Assembly (NCBI RefSeq): GCF_022179765.1
Contig: NZ_BPRE01000002.1
Coordinates: 1 to 64,000 of the forward strand
DNA length: 64,000 bases
Source: Methylorubrum suomiense
GTDB lineage: Bacteria; Pseudomonadota; Alphaproteobacteria; Rhizobiales; Beijerinckiaceae
Direction of reading: 5' to 3'
Both the position numbers and the translations under genes were made by a program. Under the pieces are notes generated by a model that saw only the letters and a program-made list of their open reading frames with translations, was not told where the DNA came from and ran no database searches. Of this stretch, positions 40,740-49,454 are shown one piece after another (the stretch's first letter is position 1; each line of letters begins with the position of its first letter).

Positions 40740-41939
40740 TCATCGGCTGGTTGAGGATTTATGCCCGCTCGTCCGTGCCAGGAACGTCTTCATCCGCTCC
40801 AAAGCCCGTGTGATATTCTCGGGTGAGTTGGCGTAGGACAGGCGGAGATAACCCTCGCCGTACACGCCGAAATCGGGTCCACCGATCACCGCGACCCCCG
40901 CCTCCTCCAGAAGGGCCTTAGCCAGCGTCTTGGCTCGCCAACCGGTCTCGGTGATGTTCGGGAAGGCGTAGAATGCGCCCTTCGGCGTGATGCACGAAAC
41001 GTTCGGCAGCGCGTTCAACCCCTCGACCACGAGGCTGCGACGCCGGTCGAATTCGGCGACCATCGCGGCAACGCAGTCCTGCGGTCCGTCCAGCGCCGCG
41101 ATCCCGGCCCATTGCGTGGCAGCGTTCACGCAGGAATGCGAATTGACCGCGAGCTTGCGCGCCGCATCGTAGAAGGGCTTGGGCCAAACCGACCAGCCGA
41201 GCCGCCAGCCGGTCATCGCATAGGTCTTCGAGGCGCCGTCGAGATAGATCAGCCGATCGCGGATTCCTTCGTAGGCCAGCAGCGAATGATGGGCCTGCCC
41301 GTCATAGGTCATGGTGCCGTAGATCTCGTCGGACAGAACGGCGATGTCCGGATAAGCGGCCAGTCCCTCGACCAGGGCGTCGATCTCGGCTTTCGGCGTG
41401 ACGCCGCCGGTCGGATTGGCCGGTGAATTCACGATGAGAAGACGCGTGCGCTCCGTGACGAGCGAGAGGGTTTCCTCGGCGGAGAACGCGAATCCGTTCT
41501 CTTCCCGGATCGGCACGGGCACCGGAGTCGCCCCCGTGAACGCGATCATGGATCGGTAGATCGGGAATCCGGGATCGGGATAGAGGATCTCAACGCCGGG
41601 CGCGCCGAACATCAGGATCGCCATGAACATGGTGACCTTGCCGCCCGGTACGATCATCACCGAATCCGGTGAGACCTCGACGCGGTGGCGGCGCTGGATG
41701 TCGCGCGCGACTGCCTCGCGCAGGGGCGTGATGCCGATGGCCGGCGTGTAGCCGTGATGCCCGTCGCGCAGCGCCTTGATGCCCGCCTCGACGATATGGG
41801 GCGGTGTCGGCATATCCGGCTGGCCAATGCCGAGATTGACGATGTCACGGCCCTGCTCGGCCAGCGCGCTGGCGCGAGCCAGAACGGCGAAGGCGTTCTC
41901 CTCGCCGATCCGTTCGAAGGAGGGAACGACCTGCGGCAT
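40740..41939 (-). CDS. Class I/II PLP-dependent aminotransferase
   Basis: 399 residues, aspartate aminotransferase superfamily. NLGIGQPDMPTPPHIVEAG, YTPAIGITPLREAVA, PGFPIYRSMI, NSPANPTGG, SDEIYGTMTYDG and the PLP-lysine motif LDGASKTYAMTGWRLG. Arg at SYANS region binds the substrate carboxylate. The amino donor specificity cannot be inferred. It sits alone on the minus strand. Confidence 0.88.
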   Translation of the reverse strand: MPQVVPSFERIGEENAFAVLARASALAEQGRDIVNLGIGQPDMPTPPHIVEAGIKALRDGHHGYTPAIGITPLREAVARDIQRRHRVEVSPDSVMIVPGGKVTMFMAILMFGAPGVEILYPDPGFPIYRSMIAFTGATPVPVPIREENGFAFSAEETLSLVTERTRLLIVNSPANPTGGVTPKAEIDALVEGLAAYPDIAVLSDEIYGTMTYDGQAHHSLLAYEGIRDRLIYLDGASKTYAMTGWRLGWSVWPKPFYDAARKLAVNSHSCVNAATQWAGIAALDGPQDCVAAMVAEFDRRRSLVVEGLNALPNVSCITPKGAFYAFPNITETGWRAKTLAKALLEEAGVAVIGGPDFGVYGEGYLRLSYANSPENITRALERMKTFLARTSGHKSSTSR

Positions 41940-42002
41940 GGCCTCTCTCCTTCACCCATTGACCCGCGCAGCGCCTCATCCGGAGCGGCGCGGAGACGAT
42001 GC

Positions 42003-42194
42003 TCAGGCGTTCGAGCGATCGGCCAGCTTGCTCGCGGCGAAGGACATCGCACCACCGACCACGAACAGGATCGCGAAGGTCTTCACCGCGTCCTTGAACA
42101 GCAGGGGCTCGATGCCGGTATCCGTGAACAGCACGGCGAGCACCGCGCCGATCGGCAGGAGCAGGAGAGCCGAGAGCGGCACCAGCGGGTTCAT
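42003..42194 (-). CDS. Small two-helix membrane protein
   Basis: 63 residues (MNPLVPLSALLLLPIGAVLAVLF...AVKTFAILFVVGGAMSFAASKLAD), two transmembrane segments. No family recognised. It lies 63 nt upstream of the aminotransferase and may share its transcript. Confidence 0.6.
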   Translation of the reverse strand: MNPLVPLSALLLLPIGAVLAVLFTDTGIEPLLFKDAVKTFAILFVVGGAMSFAASKLADRSNA

Positions 42195-42364
42195 TCCACA
42201 ACACTCACGTTGGCGGGGCGGCGCAGCGACCCGGATCGAAACAGATTGCGTGACGGTCTTTAGCACCCCCTCTCCGGCCAAGGAAACTCCCGCCAAGCCG
42301 GATTTCGTCGACAAGCGGAAAGGACGCGCCGGAACGAGGCTGCGTCGGACCCACGACGACGTCG

Positions 42365-43783
42365 TTAGGCCGGAATGCGCACCTGCGCCCGGAGGCCTCC
42401 GAGCGGACCGTCATGTAGCGTGACGTCGCCGCCATGGGCCCGCGCGATATCGCGGGCGATGGCGAGGCCGAGCCCCGATCCGCCGGCATCCTGGCGCGCA
42501 TCGTCGAGGCGCACGAACGGCTTGAACACGTCCTCGCGGCTCTCCACCGGGATGCCCGGACCGTCGTCGTCGATGCAGACGAGGAACGAACGGTGCTCGC
42601 GCTTGCCCGAGATCGCCACCGCCTCGCCGTAGCGCGCGGCGTTGGCCGCGAGGTTGAACAGGCAGCGCCGCATGGCGTCCGGCCGGACGGTGACGAGGGG
42701 GCTGCCCTCCAGTTCGACGGCGTCGACATGGGCGCCGAGGCGCTCCACATCGCTGCGCAGATCCTCCAGCATCACCCGCATGTCGGTGACGCCCGCCGTC
42801 TCCGCGAGATCGCCCCGGGCGAAGGCGAGGTAGCCTTCGAGCATGCGGCTCATCTCGTCCACGTCCCGGCGCAGATCCTCGACCTCCGGGGTCTGCTCCA
42901 CCAGTTCGAGGGAGAGCTTGAAGCGGGTGATGATCGTGCGCAGGTCGTGGGACACGCCGTTGAGCATCGTCGTGCGCTGCTCCATCGCCCGCTCGATGCG
43001 CCGCTTCATCTCGATGAAGGCGTGACCGGCCTGGCGCACCTCGCGTGCGCCGCGAGGCTTGAACTCGATCTCGCGGCCCTTGCCGAAGCCCTCGGCTACC
43101 GCGGAGAGCCGGAGAATCGGCTTGATCTGGTTGCGCAGAAACAGGATCGCGACGCCGAGCAGCACCAGCGACGAGCCGATCATCCACAGCAGGAAGATGT
43201 GCGAGTTCGACGCGTAGGCCTGGCTGCGCCGGGCGACGATCCGCATCACCCCGTCGGGGATCGCGACCCGGATCTCGATCAGATTCGAGCGCCCGACCGT
43301 ATCGATCCAGTAAGGCCGCTTGATCTGGCGCTTGATCTCGTCCGAGAGGGCCTCGTCGAGAATGGAGAAGAACGGCCGCGGACCGGGCGTCGGAAGCTTG
43401 GCGTCTTTCAAGATGTCGAGGTCGAGGTTCAGCCGCTCACCCGCGATGCGGGTGATGGTCTCGGCGTTCCGATCCTGGGGATAGGTCTCGTAGATGTCGA
43501 TCAGGGCGGCGATGTCGGCGGTGACGGAGGCCGAGAGACGGCGCGTCACGAGCTGCCAGTGCCGCTCCATGAAGGTGTAGGCGATCACCGACTGGAGCAG
43601 GACGACGGGGGCGATGATGATGATGAGCGAGCGGGCGTAGAGACCTTTGGGCAGCACGTCCCCGATCCGCCGCCCGAGGCGACGCCACGCCCGGTAGACC
43701 GGGCCCCAGGCACCGCCGAGCGCGCCCGGCCGGTGGGCTGGGGCCGGAAGAGGATCGACGGGCCCCGCCACGGGCGGCTTCAA
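42365..43783 (-). CDS. EnvZ-like sensor histidine kinase
   Basis: 472 residues. Two transmembrane helices ([20 protein letters not shown] and [21 protein letters not shown]) flank a ~130-residue periplasmic sensor. HAMP, then the H-box [13 protein letters not shown] with the phospho-acceptor His intact (Ile where many kinases have Pro, seen in alphaproteobacterial homologues). N-box region [12 protein letters not shown]1 DDGPGIP and G2 GSGLGLAIA are present. Its start overlaps the regulator's stop by 4 nt, so it is the partner of the adjacent OmpR-type regulator. Confidence 0.92.
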   Translation of the reverse strand: MKPPVAGPVDPLPAPAHRPGALGGAWGPVYRAWRRLGRRIGDVLPKGLYARSLIIIIAPVVLLQSVIAYTFMERHWQLVTRRLSASVTADIAALIDIYETYPQDRNAETITRIAGERLNLDLDILKDAKLPTPGPRPFFSILDEALSDEIKRQIKRPYWIDTVGRSNLIEIRVAIPDGVMRIVARRSQAYASNSHIFLLWMIGSSLVLLGVAILFLRNQIKPILRLSAVAEGFGKGREIEFKPRGAREVRQAGHAFIEMKRRIERAMEQRTTMLNGVSHDLRTIITRFKLSLELVEQTPEVEDLRRDVDEMSRMLEGYLAFARGDLAETAGVTDMRVMLEDLRSDVERLGAHVDAVELEGSPLVTVRPDAMRRCLFNLAANAARYGEAVAISGKREHRSFLVCIDDDGPGIPVESREDVFKPFVRLDDARQDAGGSGLGLAIARDIARAHGGDVTLHDGPLGGLRAQVRIPA

Positions 43784-44520
43784 TCGACGACGAGGCGGTA
43801 GCCGACGCCGCGCACCGTTTGGAGGAAGCTCGGATTGGCCGGGTCCGGCTCGATCTTGCGGCGCAGCCGGTTGATCTGAACGTCGAGGGTGCGCTCGGCG
43901 GCAAAGCCGCCATTGCCCGCGAGCGTCTCGCGATCGACGTTGCCGCCGCGGGCCTGGGATAGGATCGTCAGGATCTCGCGCTCGCGCTCGGCGATCCGCA
44001 CGGTCTCGGAATCGCGCTTCAGCTCGCCGCGGTCGGGGCGAAAGGTGAAGGGGCCGAAGATCACCGCACCCTCGCCCTCCGGGCGCGGCTCGGGCGCCGC
44101 GGCATGGCGGCGGATGATGTTGTTGAGCCGCAGGATCAGTTCGCGCGGCTCGAACGGCTTGGGCAGGTAATCGTCAGCGCCGATCTCCAGGCCGGTCACC
44201 CGGTCATTGGGATTGGAACGCGCCGTCAGCATCAGGATCGGCACCCGCGAGGTCTCGCGGACGGAGCGCGCATAGTCGAAGCCGCTCTCGCCGGGCATCA
44301 TCACGTCGAGGACGAGGGCGTCGAATACGAAGCATTGCGCCCGCGTCCGCGCCTCCGCCGCGCTCGCGGCAGCGGTGACGCGAAATCCCTGCTCCGACAG
44401 GAAGCGAGCGAGCAATTCGCGCAGGCGCCGGTCGTCATCGACGATCAGGATATGGGGGGCGTGATCGGGAAGCTCCGCCCGGGCTTTCGCAGCGGTCCCT
44501 TCGACGGGTGCGACCGACAT
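43780..44520 (-). CDS. OmpR/PhoB-family response regulator
   Basis: 246 residues. Receiver with [19 protein letters not shown], phospho-acceptor in [13 protein letters not shown] and YLPKPF; winged-helix output with LTxxEREIL-like [28 protein letters not shown] and VRGVGYRLV. It is overlapped by marR at its 5' end (TGATG) and by the kinase at its 3' end (ATGA). Confidence 0.95.
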   Translation of the reverse strand: MSVAPVEGTAAKARAELPDHAPHILIVDDDRRLRELLARFLSEQGFRVTAAASAAEARTRAQCFVFDALVLDVMMPGESGFDYARSVRETSRVPILMLTARSNPNDRVTGLEIGADDYLPKPFEPRELILRLNNIIRRHAAAPEPRPEGEGAVIFGPFTFRPDRGELKRDSETVRIAEREREILTILSQARGGNVDRETLAGNGGFAAERTLDVQINRLRRKIEPDPANPSFLQTVRGVGYRLVVD

Positions 44521-45080
44521 CAGGCCCGCATCCCGGCGCGGCGCGCCATGAGGCGACGCACGGCGGGGCGGTCGCCCGGCTCGATCATCGCGAGCAGGAA
44601 GCCCTGGGCGGAGGCGATCCGGGCCTCCCGGCCGTTCCTACCTTCGGCCTCCGCCGGCTCCTCGATGGCGCGGGCGACGCGGCGCACCTGGACCCGGGTC
44701 AGATCGGCGGTGAGGCTGCGCCCCGTCGGCGTGCAGAACAACAGGCGCTGGCGCCGGTCGCTGGTGCCGGTGCGCTGCTCGACATAGCCTTGATCGATCA
44801 GGTCCTTGAGCACGCGGTTCAGGCTCTGCTTGGTGATCCGGAGGATGTCGAGCAGTTCGGCGATGGTGAGGCCCGGATAGCGATCGACGAAATGAAGGAC
44901 CCGGTGATGGGCCCGCCCGAAACCGTATTCGGCCAGGATCCGATCGGGATCACCGACGAAATCGCGATAGGCGAAGAACAGGAGCTCGATCAAATCATCG
45001 CTGTCGCGGGCAGGGGCTGCCTCAATACGCATCTCCGCCTCGCGTACGGTTTCTGTGCCTCTCGTCATCACGCGGGTCAC
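44520..45080 (-). CDS. MarR-family transcriptional regulator
   Basis: 186 residues from a GTG at 45080 with GGAAGG upstream; an ATG four codons later is an alternative. The winged helix reads [52 protein letters not shown]. It is the first gene of a three-gene operon with the OmpR-type regulator and kinase. A 27-bp palindrome lies 45-72 nt upstream. Confidence 0.9.
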   Translation of the reverse strand: MTRVMTRGTETVREAEMRIEAAPARDSDDLIELLFFAYRDFVGDPDRILAEYGFGRAHHRVLHFVDRYPGLTIAELLDILRITKQSLNRVLKDLIDQGYVEQRTGTSDRRQRLLFCTPTGRSLTADLTRVQVRRVARAIEEPAEAEGRNGREARIASAQGFLLAMIEPGDRPAVRRLMARRAGMRA

Positions 45081-45125
45081 GTCGTCGAAGCCTTCCGTCG
45101 GAGCGCGGGGCGGACGGCCCGGGCC

Positions 45126-45152
45126 AGATAAGTCAGTGTTGTTGACATATCT
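45126..45152. promoter_or_regulatory. Candidate MarR operator between marR and ilvE
   Basis: AGATAAGTCA and TGACATATCT are inverted 10-nt arms with one mismatch around GTGTTGT. It sits in the divergent marR/ilvE promoter region. Confidence 0.6.
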
Positions 45153-45286
45153 CAGCCTCGTTGCTACCCGTCAACCCGCCCGGCACCCGTCACCCCCGCC
45201 GTATTCCTGCGGTCGTGCGCCGGTCCCAGCCTTGAATCATGCGACCTCGCGGCCCGCGCGCGGCCGCGCAGAGGAATGTTTCAGCG

Positions 45287-46174
45287 ATGTCCGTCATCCC
45301 GTTCGACGAGCGCGAGGGCACGATCTGGTTCGATGGCGCCATGGTGCCGTGGCGCGAGGCGAAGATCCACGTGCTGAGTCACGGCCTCCATTACGGATCG
45401 GCGGTGTTCGAGGGTGAACGGGCCTATGGCGGGCGTATCTTCAAGAGCCGCGAGCATTCCGAGCGCCTGCGCCGCTCGGCTCAGCTTCTTGATTTCGAGA
45501 TTCCCTACTCGGTCGATCAGATCGAGGCGGCCAAGGCCCAAGTGCTCGCCACGTCCGGCCTGCAGGACGCCTATCTTCGCCCCGTGGCATGGCGCGGCTC
45601 CGAAATGATGGGTGTGGCCGCGCAGAAGAACACGATCCATCTCGCCATCGCGGCCTGGGAATGGCCGAGCTATTTCGATCCGGCGACCAAGATGAAGGGC
45701 ATTCGCCTCGATCTCGCCGATTACCGGCGGCCCGATCCCCGCACCGCGCCCTCGACCTCGAAGGCGGCGGGTCTCTACATGATCTGCACGATCTCGAAGC
45801 ATCGGGCCGAGAACAAGGGCTATGCCGACGCGCTGATGCTCGACTGGGAGGACAACGTCGCCGAATGCACTGGCGCCAACGTGTTCTTCGTTCAGGACGG
45901 CGCGATCCACACGCCCCAGGCCGATCGCTTCCTGAATGGCATCACCCGCCAGACCGTGATCGAACTCGCCAAGCGCCGCGGCATCCGCGTGATCGAGCGC
46001 CGCATCCGGCCCGAGGAGATGACCGGCTTCACCGAGTGCTTCATCACCGGCTCGGCGGCGGAGGTGACTCCCGTTTCCGAGATCGGCCCTTACCGCTTCA
46101 CGCCGGCCGAGCTGACCAAGACGCTGATGGACGATTACAGCGCCGAGGTGCAGCCCCGCGCAGCGGCCGCCTGA
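45287..46174 (+). CDS. ilvE: Branched-chain amino acid aminotransferase
   Basis: 295 residues. Fold-type IV PLP enzyme: HVLSHGLHYGSAVFEGERAY, STSKAAGLYMICTISKHRAENKGYADALMLD with the PLP Lys, ECTGANVFFVQDG, FLNGITRQTVIELAK and CFITGSAAEVTPVSEIG. It reversibly transaminates Leu/Ile/Val keto acids. The start ATG 45287 has GAGGA 11 nt upstream. Divergent from marR. Confidence 0.93.
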   Translation: MSVIPFDEREGTIWFDGAMVPWREAKIHVLSHGLHYGSAVFEGERAYGGRIFKSREHSERLRRSAQLLDFEIPYSVDQIEAAKAQVLATSGLQDAYLRPVAWRGSEMMGVAAQKNTIHLAIAAWEWPSYFDPATKMKGIRLDLADYRRPDPRTAPSTSKAAGLYMICTISKHRAENKGYADALMLDWEDNVAECTGANVFFVQDGAIHTPQADRFLNGITRQTVIELAKRRGIRVIERRIRPEEMTGFTECFITGSAAEVTPVSEIGPYRFTPAELTKTLMDDYSAEVQPRAAAA

Positions 46175-46183
46175 TGATCCTGT

Positions 46184-46209
46184 GGAGGGCGCACGATGCT
46201 GCGCCCTCC
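46184..46209 (+). repeat. Hairpin after ilvE
   Basis: GGAGGGCGCA and TGCGCCCTCC form a 10-bp stem around CGATGC, 10 nt past the ilvE stop. There is no T tract, so it may act as a weak terminator or stabilise the mRNA end. Confidence 0.5.
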
Positions 46210-46284
46210 CGCCGGAACCCTGCTCGAAGCCCTGCGTTTCCCCGACAGTCCCATGGAACATTCCATGAACAAGAAGGGTGTCGC

Positions 46285-46530
46285 ATGACGCGCAAGACCG
46301 AAGAGACTCAGGCCGAGAATCCGAAGGTCGATCCGACCGACGAGTCCAACCGGATCAAGGATCCGGACGAATGGACCACCGGCGGCGAGCCGATGACGGG
46401 AGCTCAGGCGTCCTACCTCAAGACGCTGTCCGAGCAGGCCAAATCCCCGGAGGCGTTCGAGCCCGATCTCGGTAAGGCCGAAGCCTCGAAGCGCATTGAC
46501 GCGCTGAGGCAGGAGACGGGAAAGGCGTGA
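46285..46530 (+). CDS. DUF3072 domain protein
   Basis: 81 residues: KDPDEWTTGGEPMTGAQASYLKTLSEQA is the DUF3072 core. The start is the ATG at 46285, which has AAGAAGGG seven nt upstream; an ATG at 46255 is possible. Lysine/glutamate-rich and hydrophilic. Function unknown; such proteins are often found near stress genes. Confidence 0.8.
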   Translation: MTRKTEETQAENPKVDPTDESNRIKDPDEWTTGGEPMTGAQASYLKTLSEQAKSPEAFEPDLGKAEASKRIDALRQETGKA

Positions 46531-46619
46531 CCACCGCCTCCGTTTTGAGCGCCCGGTTCCTCTGACGCGCATCCGAGCATGGCGCTGTCATGACTTGGCA
46601 GAGTGCTGGATCGATCCTC

Positions 46620-46653
46620 GCGATGGCAGATACGAAACGTATCATGCCATCGC
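46620..46653. repeat. 15-bp hairpin in the DUF3072-pilin intergenic region
   Basis: GCGATGGCA-GATACG, loop AAA, CGTATC, one bulged A, then TGCCATCGC. No T run follows on either strand, so it is not a typical terminator. Confidence 0.55.
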
Positions 46654-46818
46654 AAAGCCAGCGGTGAGGTTGCCGGAGGCTGTCCGGATCGTATGATTTG
46701 AATCGTTGCACCGAACCATTTTCAGAAGCGCCGCCGTGAGTTCAGCGGTCATCTTAAGTTCGTCGCAACGTTGACCCGATAGGCTGCCAAAACTGTCACG
46801 CCTTCGGACCGATTCGCC

Positions 46819-47037
46819 GTGCGTCTGATCTCGACCGAGCGCGCTGCTCTCCTTGCCGTCCGGCTGCGTGCCGGTGTCGCCCGGCTCGCGCGGGAGACCG
46901 ATGGCGCGACGATGATCGAGTATTCCCTGCTCACCGCCGTCATGGCCGCCAGCGTGGTCACCTGCATGACCCTCTTCGGCAAGGCGATGGGCGACATGTT
47001 CGATTCGATCGTGAAATACTACACGCTCGCCCAGTAG
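46819..47037 (+). CDS. Flp family type IVb pilin
   Basis: 72 residues from a GTG. After a long positively charged leader (VRLRAGVARLARETDG) comes ATMIEYSLLTAVMAASVVTCMTLFG, the Flp pilin pattern with Glu at position 5 of the mature chain. No tad/cpa assembly genes are in this window, so it is an orphan here. Confidence 0.85.
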   Translation: MRLISTERAALLAVRLRAGVARLARETDGATMIEYSLLTAVMAASVVTCMTLFGKAMGDMFDSIVKYYTLAQ

Positions 47038-47049
47038 CGACCTGCGGGC

Positions 47050-47850
47050 TCAGTTGCGCGCCCCTGGCTTGCGCCGGCCGGACGAGTTGGTGGGCGAGTT
47101 CGGTTTGGGCGCGGCCTCCGAGGCCGGTTTCGGCTGTGCGTCGCCCGGGGCGGCGGAGCCCTCTTTCGGACTCCAGAAGGCGTCGAAGACATCGCGCATG
47201 GCCTTGACGTTCTGCTCCTGGACCTCCGCACCGGTCTGCAACATCTGCGAAATCACCTCCATCGACGCTTTGGTGGCGTCCGTCTGCGAATTCACACTCG
47301 GTTTCGGCTCCTGGCGCAGCTGCGGGCGGGCTGGCGCTGGCCGGGGCGTCGGAGGCGTGGGTGCAGCTTGAGCCGAGGCTGCCGCGGTCAGCCCGTTCAG
47401 CCAATCGGCCCAGAGATTGCCGAAGTTCGGCGGGGTCTGCGCCGGCTCCGCCGCCGGGCTGGCGGGCGGGTTGAGAACGAGGTGGACGATCCCCGCCACG
47501 ATCATCCCGGCCATCATCGGCAACATCTGACGCAAGGCCTGTGCGCCGACGCCGCTCGCGGTCGCGGCCTGTTGGATCACCGCTTGCGCCAGCATCGGTG
47601 AACCGAACATCCCCGACATCAGGTCCGGAGGTGTGGAGGGTCGGGATGCGGCGCCCGGCATACCGAGGCCGAACAGGGGACCGAACCCCATCGGATCCGC
47701 TCCCGCCTGGCTCTGGAGGCCGAGGGTCAGGGCGGGCATCAAGGCCTCCATGGCGCGCCGGGTCTGGTCCGGTGACAGCCCGAATTGCTGGCCGAACGCG
47801 CGCACGTTCGCATCGCTCTGGCCCTGGAGGATATCGAACATCGTGTACAT
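47050..47850 (-). CDS. DUF937-like protein
   Basis: 266 residues. The N-terminal ~130 residues (MFDILQGQSDANVRAFGQQFGLSPDQTRRAMEALMPALTLGLQ) fit the DUF937 pattern, with a central hydrophobic stretch (LRQMLPMMAGMIVAGIVHLVL). The rest is Pro/Ala-rich linker and an amphipathic helix (TKASMEVISQMLQTGAEVQEQNVKAMRDVFDAFW) reminiscent of phasins. Its 3' end converges on the pilin gene. Function unknown. Confidence 0.75.
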   Translation of the reverse strand: MYTMFDILQGQSDANVRAFGQQFGLSPDQTRRAMEALMPALTLGLQSQAGADPMGFGPLFGLGMPGAASRPSTPPDLMSGMFGSPMLAQAVIQQAATASGVGAQALRQMLPMMAGMIVAGIVHLVLNPPASPAAEPAQTPPNFGNLWADWLNGLTAAASAQAAPTPPTPRPAPARPQLRQEPKPSVNSQTDATKASMEVISQMLQTGAEVQEQNVKAMRDVFDAFWSPKEGSAAPGDAQPKPASEAAPKPNSPTNSSGRRKPGARN

Positions 47851-48002
47851 GGTCGGGACGCCTCACGCCGCCTCGCGAAGAGGCCCGGCGGGCCGCATTC
47901 GCAGGGAAGTGTGTCGCATCGGATCGACCCTGACCAGCCGCCGACCGTTTTCCGTGTCGATTTCGGCTAGGAAAGCCCCTCTCGTGTGACCAAATCGGCC
48001 CG

Positions 48003-49454
48003 TTAGATCGGCATTCCGCTCGAGGGCGCGGGAGAAGAGCCTGCCGTATCGGGTGTCGATGCCTCTCTCGGTTTCGGCTCTCGTGCGGGCCTTTCACCGC
48101 GCTCCAGCCTTCGAACGGTCCGGAAGGCGAGGGCGAGGCCGGCGAGTCCGAAGGCGATGGAGCCGAGCCCGGTCCCGGCGATCACCCCTTTCGGCCCGTA
48201 ATACGCGGCGCCCACGAGGGCGGGCGGCATCGTGCCGAGGGTCGCCCGACCCCAATTCAGCAGGGTCGAGACGAAGGGCGAGCCGAGATTGTTGAACGAC
48301 GCATTCGCGAGGAACAGGAGCCCGTTGAAGAACCAGACCGGCCCGGCCACCAGGCAGAAGAAGCCGAACAGGTCGGCGGCGATCCCGGTCAGTTCGAAGG
48401 CGCGGGCCAGGGGCGCCCGGGCGAGCGCCAAGAGCAGCCAGACGAGAACGATGTAGAGGGCCGTCACCAGAGCGCCCTGCAGGAGCACGCCGCGCATCCG
48501 GTCGAACCGGCCGGCACCCCAGTTCTGGCCGAGGATCGGGCCGATCGAGCCCGACATGGCGAACAATCCGCAGAACGCGACCGGGGCCAAGCGGTCGATC
48601 ACCACATTGCCGGCGATTGCCTCCGGGCCGAACCCGGACAGGGCATGGGCCACGAAGGCGCTGGCGACCGAGGGTGCGAGGTTGGTCAGCACGGCCGGCA
48701 GCGCGATGCGCACCACCTCCGGTAGGTCACCGAGGATCCCCGACAGGCGCGGCCGCTCCAGCAGGCGGTGGCGCCGCAAGGCGTTTGCGCCGATCGCCAC
48801 GAAGGTGAGCCGCGCCACGCAGACGGCGATGGCCGCTCCGTCGACTCCGAGAGCGAGACCGAAGATCAGGGCCGGATCGAGGAAGACGGTGACGATGGCC
48901 CCACCGAGCGTGACCGACATCGCGTCCCGCGCCGCGCCGACGGCTCGCAGGAGGCCTGTCGCCAGCATGCCGGGGCCGAGCAGAAGGTTCGACGGGAGGC
49001 TGATCCAGAGATAGCGCTTGGCCACGTCCAGCGTGTGCCCCTCCGCGCCGATTGCCCGCAGCAGCGGATCGAGCACCGCGAGGAGACCCAGCACGAGGAG
49101 ACCCGAGACGATCAGGACATGAACGTTGACCGAGGTCGCGATCCGCCGCGCGCCGGCCGGATCACCCCGACCGATCGCCCGCGAGACCAGGGCGCCTGCC
49201 GCGATCATCAGGCCGATATTGATCGCGATGGCGAAGAACTGGACGATCGAGGCGAAGCCGACGGCGGCGGTGAGTGACGGATCCCCGAGCTTCGACACGT
49301 AGAACAGCGAGAGGAGGTCGACGGCGAAGATCGCCATCAGGCCGACCGAGCCGGTGCCGCTCATCACGACGACGTGGCGCAGGATCGAGCCCGTGACGAA
49401 GCGCGCCGGGCTCCCGCTCCCGGCCGTCGTCGCCCCGGATGTCGCCTCAGGCAT
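48003..49454 (-). CDS. MATE family efflux transporter
   Basis: 483 residues, about 12 transmembrane helices (starting VVMSGTGSVGLMAIFAVDLLSLFYVSKLGDPSLTAAVGFA, a MATE N-terminal signature). A second repeat begins near FAMSGSIGPILGQNWGAGRFDR. It exports cationic compounds using a Na+ or H+ gradient. It overlaps the preceding antiporter gene by 8 nt. Confidence 0.9.
   Translation of the reverse strand: MPEATSGATTAGSGSPARFVTGSILRHVVVMSGTGSVGLMAIFAVDLLSLFYVSKLGDPSLTAAVGFASIVQFFAIAINIGLMIAAGALVSRAIGRGDPAGARRIATSVNVHVLIVSGLLVLGLLAVLDPLLRAIGAEGHTLDVAKRYLWISLPSNLLLGPGMLATGLLRAVGAARDAMSVTLGGAIVTVFLDPALIFGLALGVDGAAIAVCVARLTFVAIGANALRRHRLLERPRLSGILGDLPEVVRIALPAVLTNLAPSVASAFVAHALSGFGPEAIAGNVVIDRLAPVAFCGLFAMSGSIGPILGQNWGAGRFDRMRGVLLQGALVTALYIVLVWLLLALARAPLARAFELTGIAADLFGFFCLVAGPVWFFNGLLFLANASFNNLGSPFVSTLLNWGRATLGTMPPALVGAAYYGPKGVIAGTGLGSIAFGLAGLALAFRTVRRLERGERPAREPKPREASTPDTAGSSPAPSSGMPI

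Noticed and set aside
42365..43783. Ile in place of Pro in the H-box of the EnvZ-like kinase ([10 protein letters not shown])
   Set aside because: The His is present, and this variant is seen in normal alphaproteobacterial kinases.
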